From the NCBI GenBank assembly GCA_002479785.1, contig DLPD01000034.1, forward strand, positions 32,670 to 96,669: DNA of 64,000 nt, read 5' to 3'. The position numbers and the translations under genes are program-made. This document shows positions 7,893 to 16,274 of this stretch, piece after piece; position 1 is the first letter of the stretch; each line of letters starts with the position of its first letter. Source of the DNA: Cytophagaceae bacterium UBA7467. GTDB lineage: Bacteria > Bacteroidota > Bacteroidia > Cytophagales > Spirosomataceae. The notes below the pieces were generated by a model. It was given only the letters and a program-made list of their open reading frames with translations. It did not search any database and was not told the origin of the DNA.

Positions 7893-10343
7893 ATGTACGT
7901 AGTAAAAAGAGACGGTCGTCGCGAATCAGTAAAGTTTGACAAAATCACCGCCAGAATTGAAAAGCTGAGTTACAGCTTGGATCCATTTTTTGTTCAGCCT
8001 TTAGAGGTTGCTAGAAAGGTGATCACTGGTTTGTTTGATGGCGTTAAAACAACTGAACTGGATAATTTAGCGGCTGAAACAGCTGCCTCTTTGACAACAA
8101 AACACCCTGATTATGCAGTTCTAGCAGCTCGTATCGCTGTTTCTAACTTGCACAAGAATACATTGAAGTCCTTCTCGGCTACAATGAAACGTTTGTACAC
8201 GTACATCGATCCTAAGACAGGGCAGAACGCAGCACTTCTTTCTAAGGAGGTGTATGATATCATTAAAAACAATGCCGTTGAATTAGATGAAGCCATCATC
8301 TATGACCGTGACTTTGGTTATGATTATTTCGGATTCAAGACCCTAGAGAAATCGTATCTATTAAAGCTAGATGGACAAATCGCAGAACGCCCTCAACACA
8401 TGTTAATGCGTGTTGCGGTAGGTATCCATAAAGCAGACATTGCAGCTGCCATTGAGACCTATAATTTATTATCTGAGCGTTGGTTCACTCACGCGACTCC
8501 AACTCTCTTCAATGCTGGTACTCCGAAGCCTCAACTTTCGTCTTGTTTCTTGTTAACAATGCAGGACGATTCGATCGAAGGAATCTACGATACCTTGAAG
8601 CAAACAGCTAAGATTTCACAGTCTGCCGGAGGTATTGGATTAAGCATCCATAACATCCGTGCTACAGGCTCTTATATCAAGGGTACAAATGGTACTTCGA
8701 ATGGTATTATCCCAATGTTACGCGTATTCAACGATACAGCTCGTTACGTGGATCAAGGGGGTGGAAAGCGTAAAGGAAGCTTTGCGATTTACTTAGAACC
8801 ATGGCACGCGGATGTATTCGAATTCTTAGAATTGAAGAAGAACCACGGTAAGGAAGAAATGCGTGCGCGTGATTTATTCTATGCCCTTTGGATTCCGGAT
8901 TTATTCATGAAGCGTGTTGAAAGTAATGAGGAGTGGTCCTTATTCTGCCCACATGAGTGTCCAGGTTTAGCAGATACGCATGGAGCTGAATTCGAAGCTT
9001 TGTATGAGAAATACGAACTTGCGGGTAAAGCTCGTACGGTGGTGAAGGCACAGGAGTTGTGGTTTAAAATCCTAGAATCTCAAACAGAGACAGGAACACC
9101 GTACATGCTGTTTAAAGATCATGCGAACAACAAATCAAACCAAAAGAATTTAGGTACCATTAAGTCTTCGAACCTATGTACGGAGATCATTGAGTACACA
9201 GCGAAAGACGAAGTAGCGGTTTGTAACCTAGCTTCTTTAGCCTTGCCTAAATATGTGAACGTAGACGAAAACGGCGTTTTACGTTTTGATCACAAGAAGT
9301 TATATGAGGTGACGAAAATTGCGACACGCAATTTGAATAAGATTATCGATGTTAACTATTACCCAGTTAAAGAGGCTGAGAATTCGAACTTACGTCACCG
9401 TCCTATCGGTTTAGGGGTTCAAGGTTTAGCTGACGTGTTCATCTTGTTACGTATGCCATTCGAGTCAGAAGAAGCGAAACAATTGAACAAGGATATCTTC
9501 GAAACCATCTATTTCGCGGCAATGGAAACTTCCATGGAATTAGCGAAAGTAGAAGGCCCTTACTCTACTTGGGAAGGTTCACCTATTTCGAAAGGGGTAT
9601 TCCAATTCGATATGTGGAATGTAACTCCATCTTCAGGAAACTGGGATTGGGAGGATTTACGTACGAAAGTAGTTGAGCACGGAGTACGTAACTCACTATT
9701 AGTTGCTCCAATGCCTACGGCTTCTACGAGTCAGATCTTAGGAAATAACGAGTGTTTCGAGCCTTACACATCTAATATTTACGCACGTCGCGTATTATCA
9801 GGTGAGTTTGCGATCGTTAACAAGCACCTATTGAAAGATTTGATCAAGTTAAACTTGTGGAATGATTCCATGAAGAATAAATTGATCATCGCGAATGGAT
9901 CCGTTCAAAACATTCCGGAAATTCCTCAAAACCTGAAGGATTTATATAAAACGGTTTGGGAGATCAAGCAAAAGACCATCTTAGAGATGGCTGCTGATCG
10001 TGGAGCCTACATCTGTCAATCTCAAAGTTTAAATATCCACATCCAAGATGTGAACTTTGGAAAATTAACATCGATGCACTTCCACGCTTGGAAGCTGGGC
10101 TTGAAAACAGGTATGTATTACCTACGTACGAAAGCGGCAACAGATGCGATTAAGTTCACCGTTGAGAAACAAGCAGAACCAGCGATTGAGCAAACCAATT
10201 TAGTAAACGAAACTGAATTAGTATACTCAGAGGCAGCAGCGAAAGCAGCGGCAGCTAGTTTTGATAATAGTGTAGAACAAAATAAAGCGGATATGACTTG
10301 TTCTTTGGATAATCCAGAGGCATGTGAGGCTTGCGGATCTTGA
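7893..10343 (+). CDS. nrdA: Ribonucleoside-diphosphate reductase, alpha (large) subunit, class I
   Basis: Reduces ribonucleotides to deoxyribonucleotides. An ATP-cone at residues 1-90 ([17 protein letters not shown]) indicates allosteric activity control. Catalytic positions are all present: Cys218 in [10 protein letters not shown], Asn427/Cys429/Glu431 in SSNLCTEI and Cys444 in [10 protein letters not shown]. The C-terminus ends in a redox CxxC (Cys811, Cys814). Length 816 is normal. The beta subunit gene (nrdB) is not in this window. A clear intrinsic terminator follows (10371-10406), so nrdA seems to be transcribed alone. Confidence 0.97.
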   Translation: MYVVKRDGRRESVKFDKITARIEKLSYSLDPFFVQPLEVARKVITGLFDGVKTTELDNLAAETAASLTTKHPDYAVLAARIAVSNLHKNTLKSFSATMKRLYTYIDPKTGQNAALLSKEVYDIIKNNAVELDEAIIYDRDFGYDYFGFKTLEKSYLLKLDGQIAERPQHMLMRVAVGIHKADIAAAIETYNLLSERWFTHATPTLFNAGTPKPQLSSCFLLTMQDDSIEGIYDTLKQTAKISQSAGGIGLSIHNIRATGSYIKGTNGTSNGIIPMLRVFNDTARYVDQGGGKRKGSFAIYLEPWHADVFEFLELKKNHGKEEMRARDLFYALWIPDLFMKRVESNEEWSLFCPHECPGLADTHGAEFEALYEKYELAGKARTVVKAQELWFKILESQTETGTPYMLFKDHANNKSNQKNLGTIKSSNLCTEIIEYTAKDEVAVCNLASLALPKYVNVDENGVLRFDHKKLYEVTKIATRNLNKIIDVNYYPVKEAENSNLRHRPIGLGVQGLADVFILLRMPFESEEAKQLNKDIFETIYFAAMETSMELAKVEGPYSTWEGSPISKGVFQFDMWNVTPSSGNWDWEDLRTKVVEHGVRNSLLVAPMPTASTSQILGNNECFEPYTSNIYARRVLSGEFAIVNKHLLKDLIKLNLWNDSMKNKLIIANGSVQNIPEIPQNLKDLYKTVWEIKQKTILEMAADRGAYICQSQSLNIHIQDVNFGKLTSMHFHAWKLGLKTGMYYLRTKAATDAIKFTVEKQAEPAIEQTNLVNETELVYSEAAAKAAAASFDNSVEQNKADMTCSLDNPEACEACGS

Positions 10344-10370
10344 TCCCCATACCTAAGCTGAAATAAAAAG

Positions 10371-10406
10371 AATCACTTAACCATTTGCGTTGAGTGATTT
10401 TTTTTT
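10371..10406 (+). terminator. Intrinsic terminator after nrdA
   Basis: An 11-bp stem (10371-10381 with 10389-10399, one G-T wobble), a 7-base loop CATTTGC, and a run of nine T at 10398-10406. Confidence 0.85.
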
Positions 10407-10417
10407 GGTAGACCAAA
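10404..10417. promoter_or_regulatory. Palindrome before the YhhN-family gene
   Basis: TTTGGT-AG-ACCAAA, perfect 6-bp arms, ends 9 bases before the next ATG and overlaps the T-run of the nrdA terminator. It may be an operator or a chance palindrome; no promoter consensus accompanies it. Confidence 0.25.
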
Positions 10418-10426
10418 TTACTAAAC

Positions 10427-11071
10427 ATGAAAAATATCTTTTTGAAATTGTTTTGGCTAGATGCTATCTTAGAATTAGTATCCCCTCTCTTATTTTCGGA
10501 TTGCCCTGAGATTAGATATGTGACGAAGCCATTATTAATGATCCTCTTAATGGGTCACATAGCACAAGAAAACCCAAGCCCTGCGCTATTCCTAACGTCC
10601 ATTTTTGCCTTGTTAGGTGATGTGTTTCTAATGCTTCCAGGTGACAGTTCCCTCTATTTTCAGCTCGGACTAGGATCCTTTTTGATGATGCAGTTGTGCT
10701 ATATTCGTCTGTTCGCTAAACAAGCCTCAGACCAGGCTTGGGTGCCTACCTTTGCACGAAAACCTCTAGTAGGGTTGTTTATTTATGTGTTCTCCTTTTT
10801 AGCTTTTTTAAACCCCTATTTAGCGGGAGGAATGAAGATTCCGGTGACCCTTTATGCGTTTGCACTCGGTTCGATGCTGTACTTTGCTATTCGCTTAAGG
10901 AATCGATCAATCGTTCTAGGGGCATTTTTCTTTGTGGTTTCGGATAGTGTTTTGGCTTTTGGAAAGTTTTATTATTCTTTTCCGGGGATATCGACCCTAG
11001 TGATGAGTACTTATATTGTGGCTCAATTGCTACTAATCAGCGCTTTGTGTAAATTGCAGCTTAAGAAATAA
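10427..11071 (+). CDS. YhhN/TMEM86 family membrane protein (lysoplasmalogenase family)
   Basis: A 214-residue, highly hydrophobic protein with about seven or eight transmembrane helices. KPLLMILLMG near residue 40, LGDVFLMLPG near 65-74 and VSDSVLAFGKF near 180 are the conserved acidic and lysine motifs of the YhhN family, whose characterised members hydrolyse the vinyl-ether bond of lysoplasmalogens. Whether this bacterium has plasmalogens is unknown, so the substrate is open. It lies 3 bases upstream of the YdiJ-like gene and is probably cotranscribed with it. Confidence 0.75.
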   Translation: MKNIFLKLFWLDAILELVSPLLFSDCPEIRYVTKPLLMILLMGHIAQENPSPALFLTSIFALLGDVFLMLPGDSSLYFQLGLGSFLMMQLCYIRLFAKQASDQAWVPTFARKPLVGLFIYVFSFLAFLNPYLAGGMKIPVTLYAFALGSMLYFAIRLRNRSIVLGAFFFVVSDSVLAFGKFYYSFPGISTLVMSTYIVAQLLLISALCKLQLKK

Positions 11072-11074
11072 ACC

Positions 11075-13996
11075 ATGGCGACGCAAATCATTGAATCTCT
11101 TCTCTCTTCTTTAGGCAGTACCTTGCAAGGAGCGCTTTACACGGATACCGTGATGAAGACGTTGTATGCGACGGATGCATCGGCTTATCGGGAGATGCCT
11201 TTAGGGGTGGTGATTCCAGAGACGAAAGATGACCTAGAGAAAATTATTCGATTTGCGGACCAAAATTCGATTCCCTTGATTCCCCGAACAGCTGGAACCT
11301 CTTTAGCAGGACAGGTAGTGGGTAAAGCTTTGGTGGTAGATGTGTCTAAATTTTTCAATCGGATCCTAGAAATTAACAAGGAGGAATCCTATGTTTGGGT
11401 AGAACCAGGTGTAGTGCGTGATGTGTTGAACGTGGAGTTGAAGAAGCATGGTTTGTTCTTTGGTCCAGAAACATCAACTGCAAATCGCGCGATGATAGGT
11501 GGAATGGTGGGGAATAATTCCTGTGGTTCGAATTCGGTAGTGTATGGTTCCACCAGGGACCATGTATTAGAAATAGAAGGGTATTTATCGGATGGAACGC
11601 CAGTTCACTTTACAGCAGAAGATCCCTTTGAGACGATTAAATCATTAGAAAAAGGTACTCGTTTGCATGGAATTTATGAGAAGACTTTAGCTGCCTTGTC
11701 TGATCCAAAGCATCAACAAAATATTACGGAAGAATTTCCCAAACCAAGTATAGATCGTAGAAACACGGGTTATGCGGTAGATATGCTATTGCACACAAAG
11801 GCCTTTGAAAAAACGGAGGCGCCCTTTAATTTCTGTTCACTAATCAGTGGATCTGAAGGGACATTGTGCTTTGCTACTCGAATTAAACTGCATGTGGATC
11901 CTTTACCGCCGGCACACTTAGGTCTGGTCTGTGGACACTTTAATACCATTGACGAAGCATTAAGAGCTAATTTAATTGCCTTGCAATTCAATCCGTCTGC
12001 CTCTGAGTTGATGGATCATTATATTTTAGAGTGTACAAAGGCGAATCCGGAACAACGCTTGAATCGTTTCTTTGTAGAAGGGGATCCAGGGGCCATTTTA
12101 GTAGTTGAATTACGTTCTGATTCGGCAGAAGACTTAGCCTCTCAAGCAAAAGCCTGCGAGGCAGCGATGCGTAAGGCAGGATTAGGTTACCATTTCCCAT
12201 TTGTGACGGGTGGCGATGTGAAGAAGGTTTGGGACTTGAGAAAAGCAGGTTTAGGATTACTTTCTAATTTACCTGGAGACGAAAAAGCGGTAGCCGTAAT
12301 AGAGGATACGGCAGTAGACGTAGCTGATTTGCCGGCATTCATTGCTGAATTCAACGAAATCTTACAAGCTAATAATTTGTATTGCGTGCACTACGCACAC
12401 GCAGGATCAGGTGAATTGCACTTGCGTCCAATCATTAACTTGAAGACAAAAGAAGGGCACCAGCAATTCCGTCACATTGCGGAGGAGATTGCACGATTAG
12501 TGAAGAAATTTAAGGGTTCTCTTTCAGGGGAGCATGGAGATGGCCGTCTAAGAGGGGAGTTTATTCCTTGGATGGTGGGAGAGGAGAATTACCAATTGAT
12601 GCGGGAATTGAAGTCTTGGTGGGATCCTAAGGGGATATTTAATCCTAATAAGATTGTGGATACGCCTCCTATGGACACGTTCTTGCGCTATGAGGCGGGT
12701 CAGCAAACACCTGAATTTAAGACGGCTTTCCGTTTCAAGGATCAAGATGTATTGCAACACGCGGAACAGTGCAACGGCTCCGGTGATTGCCGTAAAACGC
12801 CTATATCAGGAGGGACAATGTGTCCATCTTTCATGGCGACCAGAAATGAAAAAGAGACTACCAGAGCTCGTGCTAATATTCTTCGCGAGTTTTTAACACG
12901 CTCTCAACAGCCTAATCGCTTCGCTCATGAGGAGATTAAAGAGGTGATGGATCTTTGTTTGGCATGTAAAGGCTGTAAGGCGGAGTGTCCTTCGAATGTC
13001 GATGTGGCGAAATTAAAGATGGAGTTCTTGTACCAATACCAGAAAGAAAAGGGTCTTCCTTTGCGTTCTTGGTTAGTAGGCAACTTTGCGAAGTTATCTA
13101 ACTTGGCTTCTCATGTGCCTTACTTGTACAATTGGGTAATGGGTACGCCGGCCATCCGTCGTATCTCTAACGCCCTGGTAGGGTTCCATCCGGATCGCAC
13201 GATGCCCTTAATGGCAAAGCAAACACTTTGGTCTTGGTTAAAGGCGCGCATGAGTCCAGTTCAATCGAAATCAGTTTACCTATTCGTTGATGAGTTTACG
13301 AATTTTAATGATGCTGAAATTGGTCGCACCGCCGTATTATTGCTAGAGCGCTTAGGTTATGAGGTGAAGACAATTCCACATCCCATTTCAGGAAGAGCCT
13401 ATTTGTCCAAAGGAATGCTGGATGAAGCACGCATACTAGCCATGCAGAATGTGCGACTTTGGTCCTCTTTAATTTCCGAAAATACACCATTAGTGGGTAT
13501 TGAGCCTTCAGCTATCTTGACTTTCCGCGATGAGTATCCAGATTTAGTTTCGGATGAATGGGTAGAAAAGGCGCAGGAATTGGCGAAAAACACCTTGTTG
13601 CTGGAAGAATTTATCGCTCGAGAAGCGGATGCTAAGCGAATTACATCGGCAGCATTCCGCTCTGAGAAGAAGCTACTGAAATTACATGGTCATTGCCAGC
13701 AGAAGGCAATTTCCTCGCTAGTAGCGGCGAAAAAGGCCCTCTCTTTGCCGGAGAACTTTGAAGTGCAATTAATCCCATCTGGATGTTGTGGTATGGCTGG
13801 TTCTTTTGGGTATGAAAAAGAGCATTATGATCTTTCGATGCAGATTGGGGAATTAGTCTTGTTCCCTACGGTTCGTGCTCAGCCGGAAGAGGTCGATATA
13901 GTAGCTTCAGGAACGAGTTGCCGTCACCAAATCCACGACGGAACCCAGCGACACGCTAAGCATGCCGCAGAGATCCTTTTTGCCGCTTTAAAATAA
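11075..13996 (+). CDS. YdiJ-like FAD-linked 2-hydroxyacid dehydrogenase with fused Fe-S domain
   Basis: A 973-residue fusion. Residues about 40-200 are an FAD-binding PCMH-type domain (PRTAGTSLAGQVVG, GGMVGNNSCGSNSVVYGST). Residues 250-530 are the FAD-oxidase C-terminal domain (SGEHGDGRLRGEF). Then come cysteine clusters at about 564-590 and CLACKGCKAECP at about 628-640 for 4Fe-4S clusters, and a CCG domain with SGCCGMAGSFGYE near 902. This order is that of E. coli YdiJ, reported as a D-2-hydroxyglutarate dehydrogenase, and resembles GlcD plus GlpC/LutA parts. It probably passes electrons to the quinone pool; D-lactate or D-2-hydroxyglutarate are plausible substrates. Confidence 0.85.
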   Translation: MATQIIESLLSSLGSTLQGALYTDTVMKTLYATDASAYREMPLGVVIPETKDDLEKIIRFADQNSIPLIPRTAGTSLAGQVVGKALVVDVSKFFNRILEINKEESYVWVEPGVVRDVLNVELKKHGLFFGPETSTANRAMIGGMVGNNSCGSNSVVYGSTRDHVLEIEGYLSDGTPVHFTAEDPFETIKSLEKGTRLHGIYEKTLAALSDPKHQQNITEEFPKPSIDRRNTGYAVDMLLHTKAFEKTEAPFNFCSLISGSEGTLCFATRIKLHVDPLPPAHLGLVCGHFNTIDEALRANLIALQFNPSASELMDHYILECTKANPEQRLNRFFVEGDPGAILVVELRSDSAEDLASQAKACEAAMRKAGLGYHFPFVTGGDVKKVWDLRKAGLGLLSNLPGDEKAVAVIEDTAVDVADLPAFIAEFNEILQANNLYCVHYAHAGSGELHLRPIINLKTKEGHQQFRHIAEEIARLVKKFKGSLSGEHGDGRLRGEFIPWMVGEENYQLMRELKSWWDPKGIFNPNKIVDTPPMDTFLRYEAGQQTPEFKTAFRFKDQDVLQHAEQCNGSGDCRKTPISGGTMCPSFMATRNEKETTRARANILREFLTRSQQPNRFAHEEIKEVMDLCLACKGCKAECPSNVDVAKLKMEFLYQYQKEKGLPLRSWLVGNFAKLSNLASHVPYLYNWVMGTPAIRRISNALVGFHPDRTMPLMAKQTLWSWLKARMSPVQSKSVYLFVDEFTNFNDAEIGRTAVLLLERLGYEVKTIPHPISGRAYLSKGMLDEARILAMQNVRLWSSLISENTPLVGIEPSAILTFRDEYPDLVSDEWVEKAQELAKNTLLLEEFIAREADAKRITSAAFRSEKKLLKLHGHCQQKAISSLVAAKKALSLPENFEVQLIPSGCCGMAGSFGYEKEHYDLSMQIGELVLFPTVRAQPEEVDIVASGTSCRHQIHDGTQRHAKHAAEILFAALK

Positions 13997-13998
13997 GA

Positions 13999-15900
13999 TT
14001 AGAATTTCCAGCGCACGAAAGCTTCCATGGCTTCGTATTCAGCTAGGCCTAGGGCGTTGTAGATGGAAGCCGTAGCGCGGTTTCTTTCTTCAGCACGCTG
14101 CCAAAACTCTCTTGAATCGTCTCCCTGGAATACAACCCCATCTTTTTGAGACTGGTGCTTGAAAATACCCATTCTCTTTTTGAATACTTGGTCTGGAGAC
14201 ATGGGAACCGCCATTTCGATTTGGTCGATATCCCATTCCGCCCAAGCACCTTTGTATAGCCACACCCAACAGTTCTTCATGTATTCCCGGTGTTTTAGGC
14301 GTGTTACCGCCTCCATGATGGCATCTAAACATACTTTGTGTGTCCCGTGTGGGTCAGCTAAGTCGCCTGCCGCATAAATTTGGTGTGGTTGAATCTCCTC
14401 GATGAGATCCATCACAATTTGAATATCTTTCTCGCCTATAGGCTTCTTGCGAATGGTTCCCGTTTCATAGAATGGCATTTCTAAGAAGTGTGCATTTTCT
14501 TTTTTGATCCCCACGAAGCGGCAGGTATTTTTAGCCTCCCCTTTACGGATTAACCCTTTGATCTCCCGAACGGCTTGAATATCAATTTCAGAGTCCGGTT
14601 TGTTCTTTAGGAATTTGATAGCTTCTTTGTAGATGCGGTTTGCTTTCGCATTAGGGCTTTCGAATTTTTCATTGAAGTCAACGACGAATTCAGCGAAACG
14701 AAGGGCTTCGTCATCCGCAACCGCAATATTCCCCGTCGTTTGGTAAGCCACATGGACGTCATGTCCTTGGTCGTGTAAACGTTGGAAAGTGCCACCCATG
14801 GAAATTATATCATCATCTGGATGTGGACTGAAGATCAATACCTTCTTTTTTGCGGGGAAGGCGCGTTCTGGGCGGTGGGTATCATCTGCATTCGGTTTTC
14901 CACCTGGCCAACCTGTGATGGTATGTTGTAGATAATTGAAAACTTCAATATTGATCTCGTAAGCCTGTCCATATAAGGAAAGAAGATCAGATAACCCGTT
15001 TTCATTATAGTCCTTAGAAGTTAATTTGAGTACTGGTTTATGTAAGGTCAATGACAGGTGTGTAACCGCTTTTTTAATCATATTGCGATCCCATTTTACC
15101 GTATCTACAATCCATGGCGTTTTAATTCGGGTCAGCATGGAAGCAGCCGTTTCATCCAGGATGAAGGTAGCATTAGGATGTAATTGCAGATAAGAAGCAG
15201 GAATGTCTGAAGTCACGCTTCCCTCGACGGCTTTAGCGACACTGTTCGCTTTATGTTCTCCCCATGCAAGCAGAACGATCTTCTTGGACTTCATAATGCT
15301 ATCTATCCCGAGGGTAATCGCTTTTTTAGGTACTTTTTGTAGTCCTCCAAAATCGGGTGAAGCATCAATCTTCGTGGCAATATCGAGCGTCATTAAACGC
15401 GTTTTGGAATTGATTGTTGATCCAGGTTCGTTGAATCCGATGTGTCCATTGCGGCCAATACCCAATAGATAGTAATCGAATCCGCCTAATCGCTCAATCT
15501 TTGCCTCGTAATCCCTACAAAACTCAGGGATCTTATCTAAAGACAATGTTCCATCGGGTAAGTGGTAATTTGTTACCGGTATGTCAATGTGGTCAAAGAG
15601 TTGTTCTTTCATAAATCGAACATAACTCTGGATGGAATCAGGTTCCATAGGATGGTATTCATCAAGATTAAACGTGATGACATCTTTGAAACTTAAGCCT
15701 TCCTCTCGGTGAATACGGATCAATTCTTGGTAGACTTTTTTAGGGGATGATCCAGTCGCAAGTCCTAGAATGGTGGGCTTGCTAGCTTGATTGTTTTTGC
15801 GAATAAGTTCCGCAATTTCTCTCGCAACTGACTTAGATGCAGCATCAGAGTCTGAAAAAATATGTGTTGGAATGCGTTCAAAGCTAATTTCTTGTTCCAT
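13999..15900 (-). CDS. NagB-like (glucosamine-6-phosphate deaminase) protein fused to a PIG-L deacetylase domain
   Basis: A 633-residue two-domain protein. Residues 1-265 match glucosamine-6-phosphate deaminase: LGLATGSSPKKVY (46-58), FNLDEYHPM with Asp80, and GIGRNGHIGFNEPG with His153 and Glu158. The residue matching E. coli NagB Asp141 is Asn151. Residues 350-630 are a PIG-L/LmbE metal-dependent deacetylase domain (SPHPDDDI at 358-365; ADPHGTHK near 515). Such fusions occur in Bacteroidota and are often annotated nagB. The domains suggest N-deacetylation and then deamination of an amino sugar, but the substrate is unproven. An HTH regulator gene lies 4 bases upstream. Confidence 0.82.
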   Translation of the reverse strand: MEQEISFERIPTHIFSDSDAASKSVAREIAELIRKNNQASKPTILGLATGSSPKKVYQELIRIHREEGLSFKDVITFNLDEYHPMEPDSIQSYVRFMKEQLFDHIDIPVTNYHLPDGTLSLDKIPEFCRDYEAKIERLGGFDYYLLGIGRNGHIGFNEPGSTINSKTRLMTLDIATKIDASPDFGGLQKVPKKAITLGIDSIMKSKKIVLLAWGEHKANSVAKAVEGSVTSDIPASYLQLHPNATFILDETAASMLTRIKTPWIVDTVKWDRNMIKKAVTHLSLTLHKPVLKLTSKDYNENGLSDLLSLYGQAYEINIEVFNYLQHTITGWPGGKPNADDTHRPERAFPAKKKVLIFSPHPDDDIISMGGTFQRLHDQGHDVHVAYQTTGNIAVADDEALRFAEFVVDFNEKFESPNAKANRIYKEAIKFLKNKPDSEIDIQAVREIKGLIRKGEAKNTCRFVGIKKENAHFLEMPFYETGTIRKKPIGEKDIQIVMDLIEEIQPHQIYAAGDLADPHGTHKVCLDAIMEAVTRLKHREYMKNCWVWLYKGAWAEWDIDQIEMAVPMSPDQVFKKRMGIFKHQSQKDGVVFQGDDSREFWQRAEERNRATASIYNALGLAEYEAMEAFVRWKF

Positions 15901-15904
15901 TGTC

Positions 15905-16120
15905 TTATTTTTTTGCGTTTTTAGCCGCTACAATTAAAAGGTCGAGTGAAAGGGCGTCGAAGATGCGTAGAATGGTTTTGATGGCGGGATTTCCCTTGCC
16001 TAATTCAATACTGTGAATCGTTTTAATGGCAACGCCACTTTTTTGACTGAGTTCTTCTTGTTTTAATCCGATGGCATTTCTTTTCTCTCGTACGATTTGC
16101 CCGAATATGACTAAATCCAT
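15905..16120 (-). CDS. Small XRE/HipB-type helix-turn-helix regulator
   Basis: A 71-residue DNA-binding protein. The chosen start is ATG at 16120 (MDLVIFGQIVREKR); the frame is open 16 more codons upstream, but a -7 promoter element sits inside that extension. The Cro/C1-type helix-turn-helix spans almost the whole protein (GLKQEELSQKSGVAIKTIHS, then ELGKGNPAIKTILRI). It resembles HipB antitoxins in size, but no HipA-like toxin gene is present. The NagB/PIG-L fusion begins 4 bases downstream, so it probably regulates that operon and itself. Confidence 0.8.
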   Translation of the reverse strand: MDLVIFGQIVREKRNAIGLKQEELSQKSGVAIKTIHSIELGKGNPAIKTILRIFDALSLDLLIVAAKNAKK

Positions 16121-16137
16121 GTTTGCTAGGTTTTTGA

Positions 16138-16145
16138 CAAATGTA
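16138..16145 (-). promoter_or_regulatory. -7 element for the HTH/NagB-PIG-L operon
   Basis: Minus-strand TACATTTG, exact match to TAnnTTTG, 17 bases upstream of the ATG at 16120. No TTG at the canonical distance. It rules against the longer upstream start. Confidence 0.5.
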
Positions 16146-16253
16146 AGTAAAAATACAATATAAATCATAAATCGGAAATATGTTACTGATCATGTAAAAA
16201 AATCATCAATTTCCGTTTATCATATTTTAACATACAGGGAAAAACAATTCCCG

Positions 16254-16261
16254 TATCTTTG
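16254..16261 (+). promoter_or_regulatory. -7 element for the TonB receptor gene
   Basis: TATCTTTG, exact match to TAnnTTTG, 13 bases before the ATG at 16275. The -33 region is AT-rich without a clear TTG. The leader would be short. Confidence 0.5.
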
Positions 16262-16274
16262 GGTTTTTATACTG

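Noticed and set aside
15905..16168. HipBA toxin-antitoxin system
   Set aside because: The small HTH protein resembles HipB, but the partner gene is a NagB/PIG-L fusion, not a HipA kinase.
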